Assembly: GCA_030248195.1 (NCBI GenBank)
Contig: JASAND010020041.1
Span: 30,433 to 94,432 of the forward strand
DNA length: 64,000 nucleotides
Direction of reading: 5' to 3'
DNA from: Trissonchulus latispiculum
Taxonomy: Eukaryota > Nematoda > Enoplea > Enoplida > Ironidae
In this document: positions 10,843 through 21,302 of the stretch, one piece after another
Numbering within the stretch: the stretch's first letter is position 1
How the letters are laid out: each line of letters opens with the position of its first letter
Program-made: the position numbers and the translations under genes
Notes under the pieces: model-generated
What the model was told of the DNA's origin: nothing
The model's input: the letters and a program-made list of their open reading frames with translations, nothing else
Databases searched by the model: none

Positions 10843-13629
10843 GTAATTAATATGGATCATAATTATAATATATATGCATACTGTATTAACATATAATTTC
10901 CACGAAAGAGAAAGAAGATAATTAGAATGTACATTATATACTACCAAGAGTACATAATATAAGAGTGTGCCACTAGACACAATCTATGTTACATATCAGA
11001 GCAAAAGCTCACTAACGGCCCACCCCCCGCAAATAGAACCCATCACTTCGAAGAAATTTACACGCTATGTCTGTGTTATAACGCTCGAAGCAGGCACAAA
11101 ATTCGATAACATATTGCTTTTATTTTCGAGCTTAAGCACATAAACATAGAGCGAGTGAGCGTAGAGTTGGGGCCGGTTCCAGTTTTCAAAACCGGTTCCC
11201 GGTTCCAAGTACAAAATTTGTACATTTCAACATTATTTTACATTGATGCAGGCCCCTACAAGGTTTATACAATCAAAATGACAAAGCAATATGCAAAGCA
11301 ATTTGAATAAAGCGATAATAAACAATTGGATTAAACTTTTTGTTTACTTTGAATTCTAAAGTTTTTTGGCTTACCTTGAATTTGCTTCGTTATAAATGCT
11401 GTTCTTATATGCACAACATACATTAGAACTTGTCTTTAGTGTGGTCGAGCAAACTGTTTTGATAATCAGCGGTGCGATTATACCAGGAATCTATTAAGTA
11501 CAGGTAGCGCGTTTTGAACAGAATCTTGAAAACAGCAAAACTTTCAGTAGGACGTTCTGAGAATTGAGATATGCTGGAGATAAAATTTTATTTCTTTGTC
11601 AAGACCACAGTGCCGTAAAGAAGCAAATAGTTTCCAAAAAGCTTGCAAGACTTGGTTAGTTAAAGTTAAAATATTTAAAAGTTGAAAGCCAAATTTGAAA
11701 GATGAACATATGTATTAAAGTTATATTTAACGAGGAAATATACAGCTGCTTTATTACATAAAAATAGCTAACAGATTTCTTCTACAGACAGTTCTTACTT
11801 GAACGTTGATCGACTTTCGTCTCAGATGCCGAAGAAGTATATATCTTAAAATTAAGAAATAAGTACTCAACCTTCAAAGTTTTCTACTCCTCTTAAATTT
11901 AGTATATTCTATAAAAAATGTTGCTTCCATGTTGCTTCCATAATGAAACTATACGTCTATAAGAATGTAAAGTGTACTGTTAGTTTCTTACTTACTTCTG
12001 TTAAGCTGCCGTATGTTTCAGTTTCAGTTCTTTTATTAAAACTTAAAAGGGTTGAGGGTTGAACTACATAAATGTTAATGTTGAAATATTCGACATAAAA
12101 TATAAAATGTTTGGCTTAATTGTTTCTTCTTACGCTGAATCTGTACAACTATTCTCTGAAGCGCTTCGAGCAAAAAGACCTTACTGAAGTCGAAGTGTAA
12201 GCAGAATTTTACTTGCAAAAGACAATTTCAATGAACAAAATTATTCATATATTAGAATATATTAAAATTGACAATTTTTCGTTTTGTATATGGCCGATAA
12301 CTGAAAATGAGAACACGGCCAAAAAAAGCAAAAATTAAATACAGAATTCCACAAACTGTTTTTTAAAAATTTCGTGTTATTTTTAGTCTACCTCCGGCTC
12401 CGTCTTCGGCTCCGGCCGGAGGCAAAATTCCGCCTCCGTCCGATCCCTAGTCACGGCTGAAGAAAATGCCCGCCTTCGTTCAATCATCAATTAGAATTTT
12501 AGAATACTAAATTTCAAAAAATCGTTAAATTAATTTAAACATTTACAAAAGTGCATTTTGTAACACACGCAGAATAGCTTATAAAAATTTCACTTTCTTT
12601 TCATACTTTAAGTTTGAGCTCTTAATTGTTTCTCATCCTCCATATTTCGCTTTCAGGTCTAAATTGTTCAGTTTCAGGTCAAACTAGATTTTTAGTTTCA
12701 ATTCCAGTCACTATATTGGAAAAGACAATACGAATCGTAACTCTGTAAATTGCAACTACAAAATCCAGCTTTTGCAAATTTTAAACTTACAAAAATTAGT
12801 CCAAGTCCAATTTTTAAGCGTAGAACCGGCCTGTTCCAAATCCTACCGATTCCGGTTCCGGTTCCGGTTCCGGTTCCAACCGGTTCTAGTGGAACCGGCC
12901 TCACCTCTAAGTGAGCGTACCCCCGTTTCGACTAGGTACTGATTTGCGGGGCTCACTAGGGTCTGATTTGCGGGGAGTGGGCCGTTAGTGAGCAGACCAT
13001 AGTTTTTACTCTGATAACATAGAATGTGGCAAATGAACTACATAGCTTAGCATCTTTGCATCTTAGCATCTTAGCTCTTTAAGAAATCGTGCTCTTTTGC
13101 TGCCTTTTTATTCTTATGTTAGTAGTAGTTCCAGTAGTCTTATGTTACTCTGCCTATATATTCTTCCTTGCACGGATGGCTGTTTGTTTGGTGCAATGCA
13201 GTTTTTATGGATGTCAAATTTGGTATGCTGTGCTAATTTTGTATGGTCTGGTCAAATTTGAGAAAATTTAGTATCAAATTTGGCTTCATTTGTGTAACTT
13301 TGTTTAGGAAAAAGAAAAGTTTGTTGCCAAGCTGATGTCGCCGAAAAATTTCACAAGTCGATCTGACGTAACGGCTGAGGATATGTCCTTGTTTTATAAA
13401 CGCTTTTTACAAAGTCGGAGCAGCCTTCATGCTACTTACAACAAGTAAGTATATTTTAGATACATCTGGTGTATATATGTATGCATTAGTGCATCGTTTC
13501 CATTTTTATTAAAGCTATTACATTGCTTGGCTCAAAGAAATAAAGAAGGCAGTCGGAGTACCCATGTCATCAGGAATCCAAATATTCTTCTGGTGTGATC
13601 TGATTGTTGAAAATAACTTGATTATTTGA
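10651..13629 (+). CDS. COA8: COA8/APOPT1-like cytochrome c oxidase assembly factor (spliced, N-terminal exon not found)
   Basis: Three exons join in phase: 10,651-10,842, 13,308-13,444 and 13,515-13,629 (TGA). The first encodes a block GPPD..SKLRPVKR and then TPLERDTRLRYEAVHVWN, with FWAAHN following. This is the conserved core of COA8, a mitochondrial matrix protein that supports complex IV assembly. The second encodes EKEKFVAKL and a conserved AEDMSLFYKRFL helix; the third finishes the protein with a short hydrophobic tail. The reading frame has a stop at 10,603 and a likely acceptor CGTTTCAG before 10,651, so a mitochondrial-targeting exon probably lies upstream; an ATG at 10,630-10,650 is the alternative start. 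Intron 1 (2.5 kb) carries nested transposons. Confidence 0.85.
10944..13025. mobile_element. CCAAGAGTAC foldback element, copy 2, split by a hAT-like insertion
   Basis: The left part (10,944-11,161) and right part (12,910 to about 13,025) together match the element at 1161-1517, including GTGCCACTAG, CAGAGCAAAA and the C-run/AAATCAG blocks. The right terminal repeat is missing or decayed. The split is caused by the element at 11,162-12,909. It lies in intron 1 of the COA8-like gene. Confidence 0.7.
11162..12909. mobile_element. Non-autonomous hAT-like element with GGTTCC-rich ends
   Basis: It begins TAGAGTTGGGGCCGGTTCCA and ends with the complement of TAGAGGTGAGGCCGGTTCCA, near-perfect inverted repeats of the hAT form (YAGNGNTG). 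The 8-bp direct repeat AGTGAGCG flanks it at 11,154-11,161 and 12,910-12,917. Subterminal CCGGTTCC repeats are present at both ends. The 1.75-kb interior has no transposase ORF. Confidence 0.8.
13308..13444 (+). CDS. COA8: COA8-like, second visible exon
   Basis: The acceptor TTTGTTTAG precedes GAAAAAGAAAAG. The exon is open for 45 codons plus two bases and ends at ACAA before GTAAGTAT, a strong donor. It encodes the EKEKF start and FYKRFLQ helix expected for COA8. Confidence 0.85.
13515..13629 (+). CDS. COA8: COA8-like, terminal exon
   Basis: The acceptor TTTTTATTAAAG is followed by one base that completes an Asn codon, then NYYIAWLKEIKKAVG and a hydrophobic end, stopping at TGA 13,627-13,629. 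The tail is less conserved than the core. No canonical poly(A) signal was found close by. Confidence 0.75.
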
Positions 13630-13935
13630 GCATTTGCGAGAAGCTTCGGTCTTGTATTGGTATAAAACCCTTTTTTAGTTTGTCAAGACGTACCAGTAGA
13701 AAAAAGGGATTTAGCGCTAGCCAACCAAAAAGATTTTTGTATATAATAGAATCCAAAATACTTCATATTTTTGCAATATTATGTACTGACTCTTATTTGC
13801 ATTTAAGGGGCATCAGAACCAAACTGTATAACGTTGTACTTTTGCCGTGTAAGCAAGAATGGACAAGAGTAATAACTCTAAGTGCCACACCGCTAGTATA
13901 TAATGATAGAACTGAAAGAAATAATTGACACTGCA
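13630..13935. other. Region downstream of the COA8-like gene
   Basis: An open frame of about 100 codons near 13,626-13,928 shows no domain and overlaps the end of the gene, so I treat it as chance. Presumably part is the 3' UTR. Confidence 0.35.
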
Positions 13936-14040
13936 GCACCTCCGACCCGAAAAATTCGGGCCTGAGGTGGGGATCGAACCCACAACCTTTGGCGATCTAG
14001 GCCGACGCTCTACCGATTGAGCCACCCAGCTTTCATTCAA
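13936..14040 (-). mobile_element. tRNA-derived SINE head, copy 1
   Basis: On the minus strand, A box TGGCTCAATCGGTAGAGC and T arm GTGGGTTCGATCCCCAC form a good tRNA-like structure. It is followed by CCCGAATTTTTCGGGTCGG and then GGTGCTGCAGTGTC. The anticodon arm is not clean. A decayed copy with the same body lies at 32,231-32,345, so this is a family and not a tRNA gene. Confidence 0.65.
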
Positions 14041-14297
14041 GAAATCAAGAGTCAAGACACCTTTCGATATACGTGAAACTTCAGGCTAATCGACAAATAT
14101 ATATATATATACTGCTTGCTGTAGAACGTGGTACAAGCACAATGTCAGTCTGTTGTGGCCTTCCTTCCAGACGAATCTTCTTCGAGTGTTCCGGCGGCTG
14201 CTACGACGATGAAACTTTTTCCATTTCAAAAGAGACTATTGATAGCGAACTACAATCTTGTTGTTAAGTCTGAACTCTGAACGCCAGTTTTGATTTA

Positions 14298-14956
14298 TGT
14301 GTTGAGTGATGGCTGTTCATTTGACAGGAATTCTAGAGATAGAGAGATAGTCACTGGTTGCTTACTGTTATAAATACATGATTTGTACAGTGCACTGTGT
14401 ATATTAAATATAGGTTTGTGCGGTTTAGTGTAGTTTTAAAGACTGGTTCACTCTGATGCCTTTCGTTTTGTCTTTTTTGTCGTTATATCCGTTATGATGC
14501 CTAATTACAGAATCGTAACATTAAGTTACAAAACAAGACACCAGGGTGAACCAGATCTAATTAATGATTCTCCTATGAAATTGAAATCCAACACGTAGAT
14601 TCTCTAGATCTGAGGTTTCGATATCTGCACTCTGCAGAGTACTCTCCTCTTTATCAACGTGAGTCTCAGTACATATTATAGAGTATACACTCTTAAATTC
14701 CAAGTTAATGATAATACGCTGATACTTGCGCATTAATATTAAAAAAGTTGGCATTTCGCAAGCATCGGCGCTTAGGTTTTAAATTCTGGAACCTATCTCC
14801 AGTTTTCAGTCTGGTTGCAAAGTGCTCGGTGTCATCTGTTTTCGAGGTATTCATACGGCATTAAGATTAGTTGGTGGACATTTGAGCGCTAAAACTACTT
14901 CGGCATAGCCAGCTAGACGTTCACAATCGCTATGCATTCTTACGTTGTGATCTGAG
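14298..14956. repeat. 659-bp direct duplication, copy 1
   Basis: This segment and 18,983-19,641 are the same length and differ at only about two positions that I noticed. Both begin TGTGTTGAGTGATGG and end TTGTGATCTGAG. The flanks are unrelated. Neither end has a CA terminus or TSD, so it does not look like an LTR pair. Confidence 0.85.
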
Positions 14957-15380
14957 TTCTTTGTTTACTTTCTCATCAAGTATAGCAGACAGTTGCAATT
15001 TAACAATAACAGACGAGAAAGCATTAGTACAAAACCAGCATTCAAAGCAATTGATACATTATATAACAAAGCTCACAGTCATGAATACATATATTGTAGT
15101 TAAACTAGAAGTCAAATTACACAATTGTGCAAAGGCAAAATCTTAAATAATCGAAAAATGCAAATTTTTATTTAGTTTTAGTTTTATTTTCTTCGGCTTT
15201 GTTCGTTCAGGAAATCATCAATACTGAAACAGAGAACATCAATAAATAATCACATTAACTAAGCAACTATTATTAAATCAAATCAAATACTGAATATTTC
15301 ATCTAAATCACAAATTCTTAATCACAGGTCAACAAATTAAACAAATCAAGATAAAGGAAAGAAGGAAAGAAAAACTTTTG
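14957..15380. other. AT-rich intergenic stretch
   Basis: Nothing recognisable here. Confidence 0.3.
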
Positions 15381-15383
15381 CCT

Positions 15384-15456
15384 ATCCAGGGATTTGATCC
15401 CCAGACCGTTATCGTGAGAGGCGGATGTCACTACCCCTCGGCCACTGCCTTTTCAA
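15384..15456 (-). tRNA. tRNA-Glu-like sequence, probable pseudogene or SINE head
   Basis: On the minus strand, an A-box-like GTGGCCGAGGGGTAGTG, an anticodon-loop-like CTCTCACG and a degenerate B-box GGGGATCAAATCCC occur with tRNA spacing. The T loop lacks the normal TTC, and the acceptor stem pairs poorly. I judge it a non-functional tRNA relic. Confidence 0.4.
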
Positions 15457-16620
15457 AAGCACCGAAGATTCGCTCTATTTTAAGTTTTTATGTGAAAAAA
15501 GCTTTGCATATATTCACCAAATTTCAATATTTTCAACAAGGACCTCACTTTTTTGTGAAAATCCAATTTTTAGCAGTGTAATTTGATACCCACATGGGTC
15601 TAAAAAGGCTTTGCTTCAAAATTTCGACTTGCCTTTTGCCGTGGGCTGCTGTATTAAAAAACTGCCTACGATTTTTCAAGTTGAAAGACATGCTGGATTA
15701 AATCTTGCTTGCTATTTTCTTTGCAATTGCCGGCGTATAAATAGTTTAAATTTTTGAGATAGATGTTGACATTTAATCCTGCGCTTGTTTTTGACTAAAT
15801 CAATTAAATCAGTTGAGAACGTTTTATTCTATTTCTATGGTGCCGTTTAAGACTGCGAAAATTGAAAGATTTAATTTTGATGAGTGTCCTGAATGCTCCA
15901 AGTTTTTCTTTTCTTCTATACCGTTGATTTTTCTAAAACAGATGAGAACAAATTACCGACCATACAGATCACCAAAACACAGAAAACCAGCGTGTTATTT
16001 CACATTTATGAAAACTAAAACTCAGATTGTTCTAAAAACAATATAATGTCTACTTTCGAATTGTTTTGATACTCTCTTGAAAATTACTCGTAGAAACTTA
16101 AGTAAAGAATTTCAAATCTACTTAAACAAACTACCGTAGACTAAATCCTGACACAGCTGAAACATACAAAAATAAATGCATTTACAGAACAGTAAAAAAG
16201 AAAAGAAATTCAGCAGAACTCGTTTCAAATTTCTGTAATTTTATTGCATTCCTCTAGATTATTGCTTTTGCTTCCAGGGAGAAGCATTTTGTAGTTTTAA
16301 AATTTAAGCCTCCTTGAGATTAGATCCACGGCTTGCCCGGCTCAAACTTGTTTATCTAAGCAATATTTTTTCAGAAACTGTTTACTTCCTTAGTATTCTA
16401 ATGTTGGTTAAGTTTGTTAAAAGTCAATTCTTTGTGATGTAATTTATTAAATTCTTAGAAGAATTCCAAAGTTGTAAAGGTTTTTCTAACTAGTTCAGTA
16501 CAATTTCCTTCCGGCCTGCTGCCAGCCAATCGAAAGAGCTATTTTGCATACTGCCAAAAATTCTCTTGCTCGCTCACTAGTTAAGTCTAGCCTTTATTTG
16601 TTACAAACGTTTGCACTAAT
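15457..16620. other. AT-rich intergenic stretch without recognised features
   Basis: Short open frames near 15,813-16,046 have no recognisable content. No repeats were seen until the hairpin series at 16,624. Confidence 0.3.
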
Positions 16621-16623
16621 GGA

Positions 16624-16967
16624 GGCTGCTGGCCTACTTTTCTATTTTTTGGTCAGCAGCCAAAAAAAAATTTTATTCACTTTAGCCGCCCGTTTTTGAC
16701 GGGCGGCTTTTTATTTCTGTTTACTTTCCGGCTTTTGCCGGTTTTCTTCGTGCCAGCGACTTACCCGGCGGCAAGCCTTATACCAGCTTGACCGCCGGAT
16801 GACCTCGATTTGTGACATACCCGGCGGCAAGCCTTATATCAGCTTGGCCGCCGGATGACAATTATTCTGGAAACTTACCTGGCGGCAGGCCTTATATCAG
16901 CCTGGCCGCCAGAAGACATCTATTCTGTGGCTTACCTGGCGGCAGAACTTTACGGTTCTGTCGCCAG
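16624..16967. repeat. Series of seven hairpins, including a four-unit 57-bp array with paired changes
   Basis: Three separate stem-loops come first: 16,624-16,661 (11 bp with one G-U), 16,685-16,707 (9 bp, followed by a T run) and 16,728-16,741 (5 bp). Four tandem stem-loops follow at about 16,765-16,798, 16,821-16,854, 16,879-16,912 and 16,936-16,967, spaced 56-57 bp. Stem changes are matched on the other side: CCGG/CCGG becomes CTGG/CCAG, and CAAGC/GCTTG becomes CAGGC/GCCTG and then CAGAAC/GTTCTG. This argues for selection or copying of structure. Function unknown. Confidence 0.8.
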
Positions 16968-17536
16968 ATGACAACTGATTTGCCATTTGCCAGCCCATGG
17001 AAACTTGCGGGATTGGGCCCCCAGCATTGCCGAATGGAGCGCGACCTTGTCGCAAATTTAAAAGTTTCAATTACTATGAAATCTAGGACCCCTGTTAATA
17101 TTACGTTAAATAGGTGACGAGAATGAACTGAGCTTAGGGGGAGGGACCTTTCCTGAGGGGCCCGGTTCTGCAAAAATAACTTTGAATTTGGAATTGAACG
17201 CGAAATTTGTCAAAATTCTGGCTGATTTTTCCCAAAATTGGTTCCTTGAGCCTTAAACGCAAACAAAGCACAACATTAAAACCAAAATTAACAAATTCAA
17301 CAAAAATTAACGAACAGTCTCAAGACATATTCAAAGTTAAAGGCCATGGATCAAATCTCAGTTTCCTCTTAAGTTTTTATTTTTAGTCTTCAGAAAAATT
17401 GATAGCGCAAAATTAAACCGAAATCTTTCTTCTTTGAGCTGAGAGGAAAAAGTGTTGGGATTCTATTCAAAATTCGAACTTCCTGAAAATATACAACATC
17501 AAATTATATAAGATTACACATACGCAAAAACCGTAA
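16968..17536. other. Region between the hairpin series and the LINE fragment
   Basis: It could be the 3' UTR of the minus-strand LINE fragment, whose coding end is at 17,537. I see no tail or TSD that would mark the element end. Confidence 0.3.
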
Positions 17537-18982
17537 CTACACTTCCTTCATAACCAACATGCCGTCCGCAAAATTGAATAAGCCATAATTTCCACCCAAA
17601 TAATTCATAATACCCAATTCTCCTTCTAGGGCGCTCGCATTTGAGCCAATTCTCCCCAGCGATTTCTTAAAAATGTCCCATGGATCTTTTAGATTTTTCG
17701 ACTTTTTGAAAATATCCCGAGTAAACCAAATTGCCAACTGCGCCTCCTGAATGGCCAGATTTGCACTAATTTGTAATTTTCGATTTTTCCGCGCTACAAA
17801 TCCCAAAATTTTCTCTTGCATAATCAAATTTCTATAAGCCAATTGGCTTAAACCTCCCACCCATATACCCTCCGGGGTAGCTACCTTTTTCAGAAGTTGG
17901 CAAACTTTTTGCCACAAACTCGAGACTCGGGGACATAATACAAAGACATGGATCACATCTTCAGTAACTCGAACATTATTTTGAAGACAGAAATCACAAA
18001 ATTCACTGTTTCTTTTATCGATTTGATTCTTTCGCTTGTTAGTCATCAAAACATTATGCACCAATTTTAAATGAACATCTAAGGCTATACTTTGAACAAA
18101 TTTTGTTTTCATCGCAGACCAGATATATTCCCAGTCATTTGGGTTTATAGCTGGAAATTTTTCAAGCCATTTTTCTTGAATTTTCTCTCGCTTTTTTGAG
18201 AACTTTTTGCACACTAAAAATTCGTAAATTTTCTTCAATTTTGCATCCTTGAACCTGTAAGCTTTGTTACCAAAGCTTACAGAATCAGGACTAAAGTGAG
18301 GTTCAAGCTGAATTTCAGCCTGTCGTAATTCTTTATAGAATTTCGGAGCTTGAGTGCGATTGGCCGCGGCTTGGGATTTACCCTTGACCATTTCGTAGAA
18401 ATAGTCAAAGGTCAAATGCTAAGCCTGATTGCTGCCCAAACGCCTTCTAATTAAGATTGCAAATCGTTGTGCTAATATTTTTAGCTCGATTTTAGGAAGT
18501 CCGATTCCTCCTTGTGTTTTCGGTAGAACAGCACAATCCGTGCTAATTAAATTTTGAGGAATCGGATGCCAGATATATTTCGCCATTAATTCCATCATTC
18601 TATTAATTTTTCCACTTTCTGGTGATACGAACCATGTCGTATACCAGAGAGTGGACAAAAAGTAAGTCATTAATGCAGTGACTTTCCCATAAGCCGAAAT
18701 TCTTTCCGGAGGAGTACTTTCTTGCAAATTCGATATAACTTTGTTAAAAATTTCTTCAGTTTTTGGGTTTTTTAGTCCATTTGAGCTAACGAAAACTCCA
18801 AAAACTTTGACTTCTTTTGCGAGAAATTTCTGGTATTCTGCGGGAACATTGTCCTCAGAGTAGCCATTATACAAAAGAATTTGTGTCTTTTCGACTTTAA
18901 GTTTGCCTCCTGATACCTTTTCGAAAGTTTCATACAATTTGAAAATTTCGTTAACTGAGTTAAAATCCCTCACTGTAAAATG
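17537..18982 (-). pseudogene. L1/Tx1-like LINE, C-terminal reverse transcriptase fragment with one stop
   Basis: Two minus-strand open stretches, 18,419-19,039 and 17,537-18,415, are in the same frame and are separated by a single TAG at 18,419-18,421. The first part reads as the end of an RT: GGKLKVEKTQ, then YGKVTALMTYFLSTLWYTTW and an IPQNLISTD..LPKTQGGIGLP segment typical of LINE thumb regions. The second part has a zinc-type CDFC..EDVIHVFVLC motif and a WQKV end. The catalytic FADD region is missing. The open frame runs on past 18,982 into the 659-bp duplication, but that part has no LINE character, so the fragment seems cut at that boundary. Confidence 0.7.
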
Positions 18983-19641
18983 TGTGTTGAGTGATGGCTG
19001 TTCATTTGACAGGAATTCTAGAGATAGAGAGATAGTCACTGGTTGCTTACTGTTATAAATACATGATTTGTACAGTGCACTGTGTATATTAAGTATAGGT
19101 TTGTGCGGTTTAGTGTAGTTTTAAAGACTGGTTCACTCTGATGCCTTTCGTTTTGTCTTTTTTGTCGTTATATCCGTTATGATGCCTAATTACAGAATCG
19201 TAACATTAAGTTACAAAACAAGACACCAGGGTGAACCAGATCTAATTAATGATTCTCCTATGAAATTGAAATCCAACACGTAGATTCTCTAGATCTGAGG
19301 TTTCGATATCTGCACTCTGCAGAGTACTCTCCTCTTTATCAACGTGAGTCTCAGTACATATTATAGAGTATACACTCTTAAATTCCAAGTTAATGATAAT
19401 ACGCTGATACTTGCGCATTAATATTAAAAAAGTTGGCATTTCGCAAGCATCGGCGCTTAGGTTTTAAATTCTGGAACCTATCTCCAGTTTTCAGTCTGGT
19501 TGCAAAGTGCTCGGTGTCATCTGTTTTCGAGGTATTCATACGGCATTAAGATTAGTTGGTGGACATTTGAGCGCTAAAACTACTTCGGCATAGCCAGCTA
19601 GACGTTCACAATCTCTATGCATTCTTACGTTGTGATCTGAG
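18983..19641. repeat. 659-bp direct duplication, copy 2
   Basis: This is the second copy of 14,298-14,956, in the same orientation and of equal length. Its left edge coincides with the 5' truncation of the LINE fragment, and its right edge leads into the minisatellite zone. Confidence 0.85.
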
Positions 19642-19724
19642 CCATACGGCAATTTTTGGCATGGCAAAATTAAAACTGTGGCAAGTTTTTGGTAGACAAT
19701 CCATGCGATGGTGACACGAAATGA

Positions 19725-19754
19725 ATACACACACTCACACACACATATATATAT

Positions 19755-19803
<49 letters not shown>

Positions 19804-19822
19804 TATGTATATATATATCAGC

Positions 19823-19853
<31 letters not shown>

Positions 19854-19860
19854 AATGTAT
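19725..19860. repeat. (AT)n and (CA)n microsatellite
   Basis: Long runs of alternating AT, flanked by ACACAC. The apparent Tyr/Ile-rich or Val/Cys-rich open frames here are products of the repeat. Confidence 0.85.
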
Positions 19861-20660
19861 CACACATACACATACCCCTACACATACATGGGTACCCCCC
19901 ATGACATCGTTCGTGACATTGTTCAGCATACACACACATACCCCTACACATACATGGGTACCCCCATGACATCGTTCGTGACATCGTTCAGCATACACAC
20001 ACACACACATACCCCTACACATACATGGGTACCCCATGACATCGTTCGTGACATTGTTCAGCATACACACATACACATACCCCTACACATACATGGGTAC
20101 CCCCCATGACATCGTTCGTGACATCGTTCAGCATACACAGACATACCCCTACACATACATGGGGACCCCCATGACATCGTTCGTGCCATTGTTCAGCATA
20201 CACACACATACCCCTACACATACATGGGTACCCCCATGACATCGTTCGTGACATCGTTCAGCATACACACACATACCCCTACACATACATGGGTACCCCA
20301 TGACATCGTTCGTGACATCGTTCAGCATACACACATACGCATACCCCTACACATACATGGGTACCCCCCATGACATCGTTCGTGACATCGTTCAGCATAC
20401 ACAGACACACCCCTACACATACATGGGGACCCCCATGACATCGTTCGTGACATTGTTCAGCATACACACATACACATACCCCTACACATACAAGGGGACC
20501 CCCATGACATCGTTCGTGACATCGTTCAGCATACACACATACACATACCCCTACACATACATGGGTACCCCATGACATCGTTCGTGACATCGTTCAGCAT
20601 ACACACATACACATACCCCTAGCCCCATGACATCGTTCGTGACATCGTTCACTTAACATG
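19861..20660. repeat. Minisatellite, about 12 units with CATGACATCGTTCGTGACAT core
   Basis: Each unit of roughly 55-70 bp has CCCCTACACATACATGGGTA, a short C run, and CATGACATCGTTCGTGACAT followed by CGTTCAGCATACAC. Unit length varies through the CA-rich linker. Apparent ORFs on both strands follow the repeat and are not genes. Confidence 0.85.
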
Positions 20661-20714
20661 TATGTACACATAATATATACACACAAACATGACATCGTTC
20701 GCTGAACACAAATA

Positions 20715-20892
20715 TATACACACAAACAAAGACAAAAACAAACAAAGAAACAAACAAACAAGCAAACAAACAAAGAAACAAACAAACAAAGAAACAAACA
20801 AAGAAACAAACAAACAAACAAACAAAGAAACAAAGAAACAAACAAAGAAACAGACAAACAAACAAAGAAGCAAACAAACAAACAAACACACA
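20715..20892. repeat. (CAAA)n/(CAAAGAAA)n simple repeat
   Basis: A long tract of CAAACAAA with GAAA variants, which explains the Lys/Gln/Thr-rich plus frame and the Phe/Leu/Val/Cys-rich minus frames. Confidence 0.85.
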
Positions 20893-21299
20893 AAACCTTC
20901 GAATGTGAAAAACTGGGGGGGGGGTGAACGCATGCCACATGCTCTTCTAGCACACATCACATTAACATGCACATACACGCTACAGATTAGGATGACACAC
21001 CTACCCCACTAATGTACATACCCTCTCACTCCAACTGACATCACCCACCTCCCTGCCATCGCATACCATCGCATGGAAGGGTGACCAAAAGTTTTTTGAG
21101 CTAATCACTGACGATAGAAAATTGGACATCTCACAGATACATGCATAGAGTGGAACACTGCAATTTCTGTAGCTTTCGCCAATCATTCAGAAGAGGCCAA
21201 CATGTTTTGTATGTCATGTTTTTCATGATTCAAAAAGCATCGAATGAATTTAATTTTAAAGTCACCAAATATCCGTCACTCAACGTCAACACAGTTATC
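20893..21299. other. Spacer between the simple repeats and the next MITE
   Basis: A G-run near 20,917 resembles the G-rich element class, but no ends were found. Nothing else recognisable. Confidence 0.3.
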
Positions 21300-21302
21300 C
21301 TA

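Noticed and set aside
10666..10980. Minus-strand ORF of 104 codons
   Set aside because: Opposite strand of the COA8-like exon and adjoining intron; no homology.
16685..16712. Bacterial Rho-independent terminator (GC stem then T run)
   Set aside because: No bacterial genes are nearby; it is one member of a series of hairpins in a eukaryotic region.
14298..19641. LTR retrotransposon with 659-bp LTRs
   Set aside because: Ends are not TG..CA, no TSD flanks the pair, no primer-binding site or polypurine tract was seen, and the interior holds an opposite-strand LINE fragment.
19861..20660. CRISPR-like regular repeats
   Set aside because: Repeats and linkers are both repeated, linker lengths vary by CA runs, and the context is eukaryotic. 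It is a minisatellite.
19670..20960. Several overlapping ORFs of 60-119 codons on both strands
   Set aside because: They arise from AT, CA, CAAA and minisatellite repeats; residue composition follows the repeat and no domain is present.
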